NCBI GenBank assembly: GCA_031581145.1 | Contig: JAVLBP010000003.1 | Location: 1 to 64,000, forward strand | DNA length: 64,000 bases | Reading direction: 5' to 3' | From: UBA8296 sp031581145 | GTDB taxonomy: Bacteria; Bacteroidota; Rhodothermia; Balneolales; Balneolaceae | In this document: piece after piece, positions 1 through 8,204 of the stretch | Layout: each line of letters opens with the position of its first letter | Position numbering within the stretch: position 1 is the first letter of the stretch | Made by a program: the position numbers and the translations under genes | Notes under the pieces: model-generated | Database searches by the model: none | Told to the model about the DNA's origin: nothing | The model's input: the letters and a program-made list of their open reading frames with translations, nothing else

Positions 1-240
1 GTCAAGCACGAAGTGGGTCGACTAGTAGATGCTGCTATATTGGCTCATCAAAAAGGACTCCTCGTGAACGCCGGCCATGGATTAAATTTAGATAACCTTC
101 ATGCGTTTTTATCCGCAGTTTCCCATCTTCACGAAATAAGCATCGGTCATGCATTAATCAGTGATGCTTTGTTTTTGGGTCTTTCGACAACTGTAAAAGC
201 GTATTTAGCCTTGATTCATGGACAAACAGAGGGAACATAA
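1..240 (+). CDS. pdxJ: Pyridoxine 5'-phosphate synthase PdxJ, C-terminal fragment
   Basis: PdxJ condenses 1-deoxyxylulose 5-phosphate with 3-amino-2-oxopropyl phosphate to pyridoxine 5'-phosphate, the last ring-forming step of de novo vitamin B6 synthesis in the cytosol. Only the last 79 residues are present because the gene runs in from the left edge; the frame is open from base 1. The motif VNAGHGLNLDN, followed by EISIGHALISDALFLGL, is the phosphate-binding C-terminal half of this TIM barrel. The stop lies inside the next gene, which starts 23 bases earlier, so the two are probably co-transcribed. Confidence 0.9.
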   Translation, partial: VKHEVGRLVDAAILAHQKGLLVNAGHGLNLDNLHAFLSAVSHLHEISIGHALISDALFLGLSTTVKAYLALIHGQTEGT

Positions 241-829
241 CGACCTTTATCAGTCGCTCTTTGAGTATTATGGGAAATCGGTCAAACTCACCAGGGATGA
301 TACCGCGTTCATAGTCTCTTTGTTTAAGCCTATCCACCTCAAACGGCGTGCTTTTTTGGTCGTGCCAGGGGATGTCTGTCAAAACCATTTTATTGTTAAA
401 GGAGGGTTAAAACTTTACTTAGAAGATGAAAATGCTCGTCAACATTGTCAGCACTTTGGCTTTGAGCAATGGTGGATGGGGGATATGAACAGTTTTCTCA
501 ACCAAGAACCAAGCAGGCTTCACATCCAAGCTTTGGAGCCAACCACCGTCCTGCAAATCACGCTTGAAGATCAGCACCGTTTATTGGAGGCCATTCCAGC
601 CTTGAACACTCTTTATCGACAACTCGTAGAAAAGGCTTTGTCAAGGGCAAATCAACGAATCCTTGATACGATTTCTTCCTGTGCTGAAGACCGATATGAA
701 GACTTCTTGGCCACCTATCCGAGCTATGTCGAGCGGATTACCAACCAAGACATTGCCTCATACATCGGGGTTACCCCCGAGTTCTTTAGTAAAATGAAAC
801 GTGATTACTGGAAAAAAGCATCTCAATAG
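218..829 (+). CDS. Crp/Fnr-family transcriptional regulator
   Basis: 203 residues. Residues about 25-115 have the cyclic-nucleotide-binding beta-roll pattern (FLVVPGDVCQNHFIVKGGLKLY), followed by a helix and a C-terminal helix-turn-helix near residues 170-195 (ITNQDIASYIGVTPEFFSKMKR). The cAMP-contacting Arg/Ser pair of true Crp is not evident, so the ligand is unknown. Small proteins of this type are common in Bacteroidota and often sit beside the stress or cupin gene they control. The ATG overlaps the end of pdxJ by 23 bases. The cupin gene 93 bases downstream is a plausible target (inference from position only). Confidence 0.85.
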   Translation: MDKQREHNDLYQSLFEYYGKSVKLTRDDTAFIVSLFKPIHLKRRAFLVVPGDVCQNHFIVKGGLKLYLEDENARQHCQHFGFEQWWMGDMNSFLNQEPSRLHIQALEPTTVLQITLEDQHRLLEAIPALNTLYRQLVEKALSRANQRILDTISSCAEDRYEDFLATYPSYVERITNQDIASYIGVTPEFFSKMKRDYWKKASQ

Positions 830-876
830 ACAGCATTTCGACACTTTCTTAATCTAGGTTTAGGGTCATTCTTTCA

Positions 877-884
877 TACGTTTG
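877..884 (+). promoter_or_regulatory. Candidate Bacteroidota -7 element before the cupin gene
   Basis: TACGTTTG matches the Bacteroidota -7 consensus TAnnTTTG exactly and lies 38 bases before the cupin ATG, giving a predicted start near 891. No clear -33 TTTG/TTG was seen about 20 bases upstream, so this is a one-element match that can occur by chance. It would let the cupin be transcribed separately from the regulator. Confidence 0.35.
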
Positions 885-922
885 GTAGTTTTTTAACACA
901 CCATAAACCAAACTGTATACCC

Positions 923-1360
923 ATGCCTACTACACTCCCTACCAAAGTTGTACCCCAAGGCGAAGGAGAACAACTCCTCGTTCTAGTCGATAATATCACC
1001 ATCAAAGTTTCTGGGGATGACTCCTATGGAAACGTCCTTTTTGTAGAAACCAATAATGAAGAAGGTGCAGGTGTCCCTCCCCACTATCATACACGTGAAG
1101 ATGAGATTTTTTATGTCGTTGATGGGGAGGCTGAATTCATGATTGATGGCAAAAAAGTGATTGCGAAGACAGGCGATACAATCTTTGCACCACGTAATAT
1201 TCCTCACGCGTACACATTCCTAAAGCCTACCAAAATGACGACCACGATTGTGCCAAGTGGCTTGGATGAGTTATTCCGAGAAGTTAGCGCGATGGATCAA
1301 TCAAATCTAGACGAAGTGGTCAAAGTCTTCAACAAATACGGTGTGTACCTAGCTGAATAA
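923..1360 (+). CDS. Single-domain cupin protein
   Basis: 145 residues forming one cupin beta-barrel. The first metal-binding cupin motif is at about residues 53-70 (PPHYHTREDEIFYVVDG: two His and one Glu), and the second is around FAPRNIPHAY with its His. This set would bind one divalent metal. Cupins of this size include quercetinase-like dioxygenases, isomerases and stress proteins, and the sequence does not decide the substrate. It follows a Crp/Fnr-type regulator on the same strand and ends just before a strong bidirectional terminator, so it is the last gene of its unit. Confidence 0.85.
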   Translation: MPTTLPTKVVPQGEGEQLLVLVDNITIKVSGDDSYGNVLFVETNNEEGAGVPPHYHTREDEIFYVVDGEAEFMIDGKKVIAKTGDTIFAPRNIPHAYTFLKPTKMTTTIVPSGLDELFREVSAMDQSNLDEVVKVFNKYGVYLAE

Positions 1361-1395
1361 TTATTGGCGCCTACACTGTTTTTAAAGAAGTCTAT

Positions 1396-1430
1396 AAAAA
1401 GGACTCCATGCTGCATGAGAGTCCTTTTTT
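1396..1430. terminator. Bidirectional intrinsic terminator between cupin gene and era
   Basis: Perfect 11-bp inverted repeat: AAAAAGGACTC at 1396-1406 and GAGTCCTTTTT at 1419-1429 with a 12-base loop. The T tract follows the stem on the plus strand and the A tract serves the minus strand, so it can end both convergent genes. The era stop codon lies in the T tract. Confidence 0.9.
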
Positions 1431-2400
1431 AATACCCAAAACGACGAACCCACGTGTCGCTCTCCCGCCATTTGTCACGGACCTTCACCCGAAGATCCAA
1501 AAAAGCTTGCTTGCCAATCAGCGCTTCAATTGAAGCGCGTGCTGCGATGCCTAGACGTTTAATTGCGGCTCCCTTTTTGCCAATAATCATCCCTTTTTGG
1601 CTATCACGGTTCACGATGATTTCAGCGTAAATATCGTCGCGAGAGTCCCCCTCTTTATACTCAATGATTTGGACAGCACAAGAGTAGGGGATCTCCTGCT
1701 CAAATTGTAGAAATAATTGCTCTCGAATCAATTCCGCGACAAAAAAGCGTGTAGGGTGTTCACTGAGTTGATCAGGTGGATATAACGGTGGGCCCAACGG
1801 GATCATCGATTTGAGAGTGGTCAAAAAATCATCCACTTTCTCCCCCTCTTTGGCTGAGACCCAAAACTGATGGGCAAAATGTACACCCTCAAACCTCTCT
1901 TCAACTCTTTGAGCGAGTGATTCAACACGATCTGCATACAAATCCACTTTATTGACCAATAAGATTATTGGGAGTGACCAGCGCTTCAAAAAGTCGATCG
2001 CGTCATCACTCGGAAACGTATCCAGTGGGTCGAAAATAAACAACGCCACATCAGCCTGCTCCACCGCCACCTCGACACTTTTCATCATCGTACGTTGCAA
2101 AGCATAGCTTGGCGTAATCAATCCAGGAGTGTCATAAAAGACAATCTGCGCATCCTCATCGTGGTATATCCCTGTGATCTGATGTCGAGTGGTCTGGGCC
2201 TTTGGCGTGGCTATCGATAGGTGTGCTCCTAACAAGCGATTGAGTAATGTCGACTTGCCCGCATTGGGCTTGCCAAGAATCACGGTATACCCAGAGCGGA
2301 ATTGGGATGACTCCGTCTTTGTATCTGAGCTTGAGCGCTCGCTATGTAAATCGTCTATGTTGATGATGGCCAATGGGCTGTATGAATATCTACTACACAA
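1429..2400 (-). CDS. era: GTPase Era
   Basis: Era binds the 3' end of 16S rRNA and is needed for 30S subunit maturation. G-domain motifs are visible: P-loop GKPNAGKST at 43-51, DTPG at 90-93, NKVD at 150-153 and SAK at 182-184. The C-terminal KH domain carries MIIGKKGAAIKRLG and ends with RVKVRDKWRESDTWVRRFGY. The N-terminus has about 35 extra Ser/Asp-rich residues before the G domain and no ATG. The longest reading starts at a TTG at 2400, and another TTG at 2373 is equally possible. It is transcribed divergently from mraZ. Confidence 0.92.
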   Translation of the reverse strand: MCSRYSYSPLAIINIDDLHSERSSSDTKTESSQFRSGYTVILGKPNAGKSTLLNRLLGAHLSIATPKAQTTRHQITGIYHDEDAQIVFYDTPGLITPSYALQRTMMKSVEVAVEQADVALFIFDPLDTFPSDDAIDFLKRWSLPIILLVNKVDLYADRVESLAQRVEERFEGVHFAHQFWVSAKEGEKVDDFLTTLKSMIPLGPPLYPPDQLSEHPTRFFVAELIREQLFLQFEQEIPYSCAVQIIEYKEGDSRDDIYAEIIVNRDSQKGMIIGKKGAAIKRLGIAARASIEALIGKQAFLDLRVKVRDKWRESDTWVRRFGY

Positions 2401-2447
2401 TTAATGAAATCTAAACACAACAAAGAATAGCATTTTATTTTCAAAAG

Positions 2448-2482
2448 GGGTAGATTGTGGTGTAAAGTGGGGAAGAATGGAT
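2448..2482 (+). promoter_or_regulatory. MraZ box (TGG repeats at 10-bp steps) upstream of the dcw operon
   Basis: Three boxes, TGGTG at 2458, TGGGG at 2468 and TGGAT at 2478, are separated by exactly 5 bases, with a degenerate fourth (GGGTA) at 2448. The known MraZ operator in E. coli and Mycoplasma is a set of TGGGN boxes with 5-base spacers, giving one contact per helical turn. The array lies over the expected -35 region of the TATAAT at 2489, so binding should repress the operon. MraZ itself is the first gene, so autoregulation is implied (inference). Confidence 0.75.
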
Positions 2483-2488
2483 CACTTT

Positions 2489-2494
2489 TATAAT
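2489..2494 (+). promoter_or_regulatory. Candidate -10 element of the dcw operon
   Basis: TATAAT is a perfect sigma-70 style -10 hexamer 42 bases before the mraZ TTG. The matching -35 position (about 2466-2471) is filled by the MraZ box and has no TTGACA, as expected for a regulated promoter. Confidence 0.5.
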
Positions 2495-2535
2495 ATCGTA
2501 GCAATCACAGCAATCGTTCTAGACTCAACGCAATC

Positions 2536-3033
2536 TTGGCAAGTTTCAAGGGAACATATGAGCATAGCTTAGACGATAAAGGGCGTATAGCCTTCCCCTC
2601 TAAGCTCCGAAAATCGCTTCATCCAGAAGCGAATGAGCGATTTACACTCTTGAGAGGCCTCGAGCCCTGCCTGTATTTATACCCACAGGATGAGTGGGAA
2701 CGCGTTGAAGAGAAACTGAACCGCGTTAATAGTTTTAGCCGCGAGGGTCGAACAGTCAAGCGAAATTTTTTGCGCTTCGCTGAGGATGTGTTTTTGGACA
2801 AACAACACCGCCTTGCATTACCACCGGCCCTCATGGACTGGGCTTCCATTAAACAGCGCGCTGTATTTATTGGGTCTGGAGAGCGAATAGAGGTATGGTC
2901 GCCAGATCAGCTCAAATCCTTTGATGATGAGCTAAGCCAAGACGATTTTGACGCACTATTTGAACGGGTCATGGGAGGTGGGATCGACAACTCTAACCCC
3001 TCGCATGAATCAGATGGAGGTTTAACATTATGA
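2536..3033 (+). CDS. mraZ: Transcriptional regulator / division protein MraZ
   Basis: MraZ is a ring-forming AbrB-fold protein that binds repeats upstream of its own operon and adjusts dcw expression. The two MraZ domains are seen as FKGTYEHSLDDKGRIAFPSKLR at residues 4-25 and EDVFLDKQHRLALPPALMDW around 88-107. The start is TTG at 2536, the only codon that leaves the conserved N-terminus intact; no Shine-Dalgarno is visible. At 165 residues it is a little longer than E. coli MraZ, with an acidic Ser/Gly-rich tail. Its stop overlaps the rsmH start (ATGA). Confidence 0.95.
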   Translation: MASFKGTYEHSLDDKGRIAFPSKLRKSLHPEANERFTLLRGLEPCLYLYPQDEWERVEEKLNRVNSFSREGRTVKRNFLRFAEDVFLDKQHRLALPPALMDWASIKQRAVFIGSGERIEVWSPDQLKSFDDELSQDDFDALFERVMGGGIDNSNPSHESDGGLTL

Positions 3034-3974
3034 GTGAGGTCACGTTGGAATCAGATCGTTTTTTTGAACATGTCCCTGTGATGTTACAGGAGACTGTGGA
3101 TGTTTTGGTGCATAAACCAGATGGAGTGTATATCGATGCGACACTTGGAGGCGCAGGTCACACGCTAGAGATTATTAAGAGACTCAGTGCAGATGGTGTC
3201 CTCTATGGGTTCGACCAAGATCGTGAGGCAATCCAAGCCGCTAAAGATGCTGTTGGAATTGAGCCTCGTTTCCATGCAGTGCAAGGTAATTTTGGCTATA
3301 TCGATCAATTATTACCCTTGGAATTGCATGGCAGCGTCGACGGAATACTCTATGATTTAGGTGTCTCAACGCATCAAATTAAGGAACCAGATCGTGGATT
3401 TTCATTTCAGGAAGAGGGCCCATTAGATATGCGCATGAGTGCAGATCTTACGATCACTGCTGAGTCCATTGTAAACGAATGGCGCGAAGAAGACTTGCGT
3501 CAACTGTTCTATTCTTACGGTGAGGAGAAGCTAAGCAAGGGTATTGCCCATGAAGTGGTGGCTCAACGACCCTTAAAAACCACCCATGATTTACGACGTG
3601 TGATTCAAGAAGTGGTCAAGGGGCCCCAGACCGTCAAATCAGTTGCACGGATCTTCCAAGCCTTACGCATTGAGGTCAATCAAGAATTAGAGCGTCTTAA
3701 AATGGGGCTATCCTCTGGGACCAAGGTGCTCGCGCCAGAAGGGCGCCTCGTTGCAATCTCCTATCACTCTTTGGAAGACCGAATTGTTAAGCAGTTTTTC
3801 AAATCAGGGAATCATGAAGGGGTGATTGAAAAAGATTTTTATGGCCAAGCTTTAAAGCCATTCACAGAAGTGATCAGAGGGGTCCAACTCCCAAGCGAAG
3901 AGGAAACCGCGCGTAATAGTCCATCAAGAAGTGCAAAGCTTCGGGCTGTTACCTATCAACCATTGGAGGAGTGA
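3030..3974 (+). CDS. rsmH: 16S rRNA (cytosine-1402-N4)-methyltransferase RsmH
   Basis: RsmH (MraW) methylates N4 of C1402 in the decoding centre of 16S rRNA using SAM. The SAM-binding motif DATLGGAGHT is near residues 37-46, with YDLGVSTHQIKEPDRGFSF and the family signature ISYHSLEDRIVKQFF further on. Its length (314 residues) is normal. The start overlaps the mraZ stop as ATGA and is preceded by GGAGG at 3018-3022, so translation is both SD-driven and coupled. It is always the second gene of dcw clusters. Confidence 0.97.
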   Translation: MSEVTLESDRFFEHVPVMLQETVDVLVHKPDGVYIDATLGGAGHTLEIIKRLSADGVLYGFDQDREAIQAAKDAVGIEPRFHAVQGNFGYIDQLLPLELHGSVDGILYDLGVSTHQIKEPDRGFSFQEEGPLDMRMSADLTITAESIVNEWREEDLRQLFYSYGEEKLSKGIAHEVVAQRPLKTTHDLRRVIQEVVKGPQTVKSVARIFQALRIEVNQELERLKMGLSSGTKVLAPEGRLVAISYHSLEDRIVKQFFKSGNHEGVIEKDFYGQALKPFTEVIRGVQLPSEEETARNSPSRSAKLRAVTYQPLEE

Positions 3975-3979
3975 ACACT

Positions 3980-4390
3980 ATGGCGTTGGCACCCCCACCA
4001 TTTGTAAAACCAAAACGAAAAAAAGCTTCTCAAGGGATCTATGTCGGCAAGGAGAGCATCGGCAAGGAGCACTTCCGTCGCTCACCAAAAGCTCGACGAG
4101 AAAAGCAAGAGACCCGAAAGACGCTTTCACTCAAAGTACTCGGTCTCGGCGCACTAGTTGCGCTCTTTGGCCTTCTTTATATCCAGCAGGGGTACCAAAT
4201 GGAAGCTCATTTGGAGCAAATTCAAGAGCTAGAACGACAAAAACGCATTTTATCACGTGCGGTTGAGGAGCAACGACTCATTGTGGATCGCCTCACAGGC
4301 CCAAAAGAGGTGTATCAACGGGCACAAACCGCTGGATTCATTCCTAGTAACCCCGCAGACGAGCGACAGTTAATGAATCCGAGACCATGA
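3980..4390 (+). CDS. ftsL: Cell division protein FtsL-like
   Basis: 136-residue bitopic protein. A basic N-terminal stretch (KPKRKKASQG and following) precedes one membrane helix at about 51-67 (LKVLGLGALVALFGLLYIQ), then a coiled coil (LEQIQELERQKRILSRAVEEQ). This is the FtsL/DivIC pattern; FtsL bridges FtsQ to FtsW/FtsI at the septum. FtsL is poorly conserved, so the name rests on topology and on its place between rsmH and ftsI. The ATG at 3980 is preferred over a GTG at 3971 because GGAGGA at 3965-3970 is properly spaced only for the ATG. Its stop overlaps ftsI as ATGA. Confidence 0.82.
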   Translation: MALAPPPFVKPKRKKASQGIYVGKESIGKEHFRRSPKARREKQETRKTLSLKVLGLGALVALFGLLYIQQGYQMEAHLEQIQELERQKRILSRAVEEQRLIVDRLTGPKEVYQRAQTAGFIPSNPADERQLMNPRP

Positions 4391-6594
4391 GTTCAAGCAA
4401 CCCACTTCGCGGAAAGTTGATGATCCTGCTGGGAATCATTCTCTTTCTTCCAGTGGCGATTGCTGTGCAAGTGTTGCGGATTCAAATCGTTGATGGGCGC
4501 GAGTTTCGCACATTGTGGAGTGAACAAACGCTTGATGAACTACCCATAAAAGCCGAGCGGGGGCAAATTTTCGATCGTAACGGCCGGCTTCTTGCAACCA
4601 ACTTTGTCGAAACGAAGGTGGCGATTGACCCGAAGGCCCCGGGAATGACGCCAGCCTTGGTCGATAGTGTGGCGTTCACATTGGCGCAGTACACTCAAAC
4701 CTCTGCAACGGCATACATCCAAAAAATCCGATCGACCACCGCTAGCCCACGGTATGTTGTGTTGGAAAGATCAGCTCCTGTGATGGCTGTCGACCATTTA
4801 CGGTCGTTACATTTACGTGGGATCATTCTAGAGGAGAGCTACAGGCGGCGTTACCCATTTAATGAGCTCTCTGCCCATCTTCTAGGTTTTGTAAATCACG
4901 ATGGATTTGGGATGACCGGTCTTGAAAAGACGTACGATGCCATGTTACGCGGCAAGAATGGATCCCAACAAGTGCGCCGAAATCGTCATGGGGATATTAC
5001 GGCCTATGTGGGAGCACCACAAAAACTGCCTGAGCACGGCATTACACTCGAAACCACCATTGATGGCAATATTCAAGCGATTGTAGAGGAAGAGATCCGT
5101 CGCGGAATGGAGCGATGGAGTGCAAAAGGTGTCACGGCTATCGTTATGAATCCCACAACGGGTGAGATTGTCGCAATGGCTAATGTGCCGACGTTTAATC
5201 CAAACGCACCTGCGGCATCTCCAACTCCTTCACGAAGAAATCGGGCGATCGCTGATATGATCGAACCTGGCTCAACCTTCAAACTCGTGACAGCTCTTGC
5301 AGCGGTGGAGCAAAAAAAAGTGCGTTTTGACGAGGTTTTTGAGACCCCTGAGGATGGCCGTCAAATGGTGCACGGGCAAATGCTACGAGATCATGACCCA
5401 TTAGGTACGCTTTCCTTTCCCGAGGTCTTCTCGAAATCCTCCAACATCGCCACCGCCGAAATAGCCATGCGGGTCAAACCCCGTGATTTTTATCAATACG
5501 CAAGAGCCCTAGGCTATGGCAGTCCCACCCATATTGACCTACCAAACGAGATGTCAGGTCGACTCCAAAAGCCATATGAATGGAGTAAAGTAACGCTGCC
5601 ATGGATGAGTATTGGGTACGAAGTGCAGGCCACCCCGCTGCAAGTGTTGCAATCGTATGCTGCATTCGCCAATGGTGGGGAGCTGATGAAACCGTTTGTG
5701 GTTAAGCGAACCTTAGACTGGCAAGGCCATGTCCTACAAGAGACCACACCCACACGGATACGTCAAGTGGCTCAACCAGAAACCATCCAAAAACTATTAC
5801 CCGTATTTGAGGACGTGCTCGCAGACTCAGGAACAGCAGAGCAAGCGGCCATTGAAGGGCTCCAAATCGCGGGCAAAACCGGGACGGCTCAAAAGTATAT
5901 GAACGGTGGATACGGAACGTCCAACTACTATGCGAGTTTTGCTGGGTTTTTCCCAAGCCGTGAGCCGAAGTACGCCATGATGATATTGGTGGATGAACCT
6001 CGTGGTGTGATCTACGGTGGATGGACAGCAGGTACGATTTTTCGACAGATTGCCGAAAGAATTCGTGGGGTCGATCGTTCGCTAGACAATGTACCTAAGG
6101 ATAATACGCCGTCAATTCCTCAAGACGATACGCTTCGACGTCAAATCTTTGAAGAGGCTATAGCCATTACACCCAATGTTGTAGGACAAACTAGAGAGGA
6201 GGCCAAGGGTTTTTTACGAGACTTAGATCTATCCTTTGAGATTGGTGGCAAAGGCGATCGCATTATGAAGCAAGAGCCCGTTGCTGGCCAAAGGATGAAC
6301 CTAGACCAACCCATGAAACTCTGGGTTGGCACCGTGGACCCATCAGAGGTGGCTCTTGACGTACCCGAGCTTCGTGGCTTAAGTATGAAACAAGCCACAA
6401 ACACCCTTTTGACGGCCGGATTTGAGGTCCAAAAAGAGGGTTCTGGGACGATCTATGCACAATTTCCATTGCCTGGAGAACGATTACGCACAGGGTACAC
6501 TGTCACCATCCGTGGCAAAACCCGTGACTTGGGGACATCGATACAACGTGATCGTTCGTCTGCCACAGTTCAAACGGTTGGAGGGACCCCATGA
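4387..6594 (+). CDS. ftsI: Peptidoglycan D,D-transpeptidase FtsI (PBP3) with two PASTA domains
   Basis: Septal class B penicillin-binding protein that cross-links peptidoglycan in the periplasm. There is a membrane anchor at about 11-29, then the dimerisation domain (AERGQIFDRNGRLLA at 56-70), then the transpeptidase. Active-site motifs are STFK at 296-299 (Ser296 nucleophile), SSN at 351-353 and KTG at 497-499. Two PASTA repeats follow, around 590-650 (ITPNVVGQTREEA...) and 655-705 (LDVPELRGLSMKQA...), and the tail is basic. PASTA domains are usual in the Bacteroidota enzyme and absent from E. coli FtsI. It has four-base ATGA overlaps with both neighbours. Confidence 0.96.
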   Translation: MSSSNPLRGKLMILLGIILFLPVAIAVQVLRIQIVDGREFRTLWSEQTLDELPIKAERGQIFDRNGRLLATNFVETKVAIDPKAPGMTPALVDSVAFTLAQYTQTSATAYIQKIRSTTASPRYVVLERSAPVMAVDHLRSLHLRGIILEESYRRRYPFNELSAHLLGFVNHDGFGMTGLEKTYDAMLRGKNGSQQVRRNRHGDITAYVGAPQKLPEHGITLETTIDGNIQAIVEEEIRRGMERWSAKGVTAIVMNPTTGEIVAMANVPTFNPNAPAASPTPSRRNRAIADMIEPGSTFKLVTALAAVEQKKVRFDEVFETPEDGRQMVHGQMLRDHDPLGTLSFPEVFSKSSNIATAEIAMRVKPRDFYQYARALGYGSPTHIDLPNEMSGRLQKPYEWSKVTLPWMSIGYEVQATPLQVLQSYAAFANGGELMKPFVVKRTLDWQGHVLQETTPTRIRQVAQPETIQKLLPVFEDVLADSGTAEQAAIEGLQIAGKTGTAQKYMNGGYGTSNYYASFAGFFPSREPKYAMMILVDEPRGVIYGGWTAGTIFRQIAERIRGVDRSLDNVPKDNTPSIPQDDTLRRQIFEEAIAITPNVVGQTREEAKGFLRDLDLSFEIGGKGDRIMKQEPVAGQRMNLDQPMKLWVGTVDPSEVALDVPELRGLSMKQATNTLLTAGFEVQKEGSGTIYAQFPLPGERLRTGYTVTIRGKTRDLGTSIQRDRSSATVQTVGGTP

Positions 6595-8204
6595 GCAATG
6601 TAAGCCAACCTTTAGGGTGTTTATGGGGTCTACAAGATTGGCTAGAGCCTCTTGAGGGTGCGACTGTTCAGCTCGAAGGGAATCTACCTATTAAAGGAGA
6701 CTTGGCACTCGACTCAAGACAAGCCAAGCAAGGCGATGCCTTTCTTGCTATGAAAGGTCATGACAAAGATGGCCACCATTATATCGACCAAGCCATACGA
6801 GCTGGCTGCCACTTGATCATTGCGGAATCTCCGTTAAATGAAGCCCAAATTCAGCTCGCAAGTGACGCCCAACGCACAGTGATTATAGACCCTCTCCTCC
6901 GGGAGCACCATGGAGCACTAGCGCAGGCATTTTATGGATTCCCTGCTCAAGAATGTACGCTAATCGGTGTAACAGGCACCAATGGTAAAACGACCGTCGC
7001 CACCCTTCTATGTGATTGGTATCAAGCACTTGACATCCCTGCCTCCATGATTGGAACCACCGGGATTCGCACCTGGCCTGAAGCCTCGGCAACCGCTACA
7101 GGACTTACCACGGCAGATGCGATTACGTTGGCTCAAACCATGCGCTCTATGGTGGACTCAGGCACGACCCATATCGTGATGGAGGTCTCCTCCCATGCCT
7201 TGGATCAAGCACGGGTCGGTGGGCTTGCATTTGATGGAGCCATATTCACCAATTTATCTCAAGATCATTTGGACTACCACGCCTCTATGGAGGCGTATGC
7301 TCGTGCAAAAGCAACGTTATTTCGCGGGCTGAGAGCAGACGCTGTGGCCGTGATCAATCGAGGCGATAAAGTGGCTCCACTTATGACGGAGGAGTGTAAC
7401 GCTTCAATCATTGATCTTGAAATGGATGTTTCGGTGTTCGTAACCGAGGTCGCAAGTGATTATACGGCCATCAAAATAGAGGCCCTAGGGCAAGTTTGGG
7501 AGATAAAAACGCCCCTTATTGGTGAATTTAATGCGATGAACGTGGCTCAGGCGTTTGTGATGGCAAACGCTTTGGGTGATCGGGATTCTTCAAAGAGCGC
7601 ATTCCATAGGGTGACGCAAGCTGATTGGACACGGGTCCTCGCCTCGTCACACGGTGCCCCTGGAAGGCTGGAAAAAATCACTTGCCCAGCACTCCAAGCC
7701 CATGAACAAGAGCTCTTCCCCACGGTTTTTGTCGACTATGCACACACACCCGATGCCTTGGGGACCGTTCTGAAAACCTTGCAACACTGGGTAGAGCAAA
7801 AACCTGGTGAGCAGGGTAAACTATGGGTGGTTTTTGGTGCCGGAGGGGACCGAGATACATCGAAGCGTCCAAAAATGGGTGCTATCGCAGAGGAGTGGGC
7901 AGATGTAATAATTCTCACCAACGACAACCCTCGACATGAATCCCCCAAGGCGATTGCCCACGCAATTTTGTCGGGGTTTACCTCTCCAGAAGCCGTCGAA
8001 TCCAATGTTCGAGTCATTTTGGACCGAAGAGAAGCGATTCAACGTGCCATTAAAGAAGCCCATCCAAGCGATGTCATCCTTGTTGCAGGAAAAGGGCATG
8101 AGACGACCATGGAGGTGGAAGGGGTGCGCCACCCATTTAGTGATATTGAAGAAGTGAATGAAGCCTTTCAAAAGCGACGCCAGGAGGTGACCCATGCTCA
8201 CTGA
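6591..8204 (+). CDS. murE: UDP-MurNAc-tripeptide synthetase MurE
   Basis: Cytosolic ligase that adds the third stem amino acid to UDP-MurNAc-L-Ala-D-Glu using ATP. The ATP loop GTNGKT is at 129-134, with the Mur-ligase signature MEVSSHALDQARV and TNLSQDHLDYH after it. DNPR at 445-448 is the signature of meso-diaminopimelate-adding enzymes, so the stem peptide is probably the mDAP type. Length (537) is slightly above the usual 490-500. It overlaps ftsI by ATGA and mraY by 11 bases. murF does not follow it, as is common in Bacteroidota. Confidence 0.96.
   Translation: MSNVSQPLGCLWGLQDWLEPLEGATVQLEGNLPIKGDLALDSRQAKQGDAFLAMKGHDKDGHHYIDQAIRAGCHLIIAESPLNEAQIQLASDAQRTVIIDPLLREHHGALAQAFYGFPAQECTLIGVTGTNGKTTVATLLCDWYQALDIPASMIGTTGIRTWPEASATATGLTTADAITLAQTMRSMVDSGTTHIVMEVSSHALDQARVGGLAFDGAIFTNLSQDHLDYHASMEAYARAKATLFRGLRADAVAVINRGDKVAPLMTEECNASIIDLEMDVSVFVTEVASDYTAIKIEALGQVWEIKTPLIGEFNAMNVAQAFVMANALGDRDSSKSAFHRVTQADWTRVLASSHGAPGRLEKITCPALQAHEQELFPTVFVDYAHTPDALGTVLKTLQHWVEQKPGEQGKLWVVFGAGGDRDTSKRPKMGAIAEEWADVIILTNDNPRHESPKAIAHAILSGFTSPEAVESNVRVILDRREAIQRAIKEAHPSDVILVAGKGHETTMEVEGVRHPFSDIEEVNEAFQKRRQEVTHAH

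Noticed and set aside
2619..2849. Open frame opposite mraZ
   Set aside because: Antisense shadow of mraZ with an Arg/Ser-rich translation and no motif.
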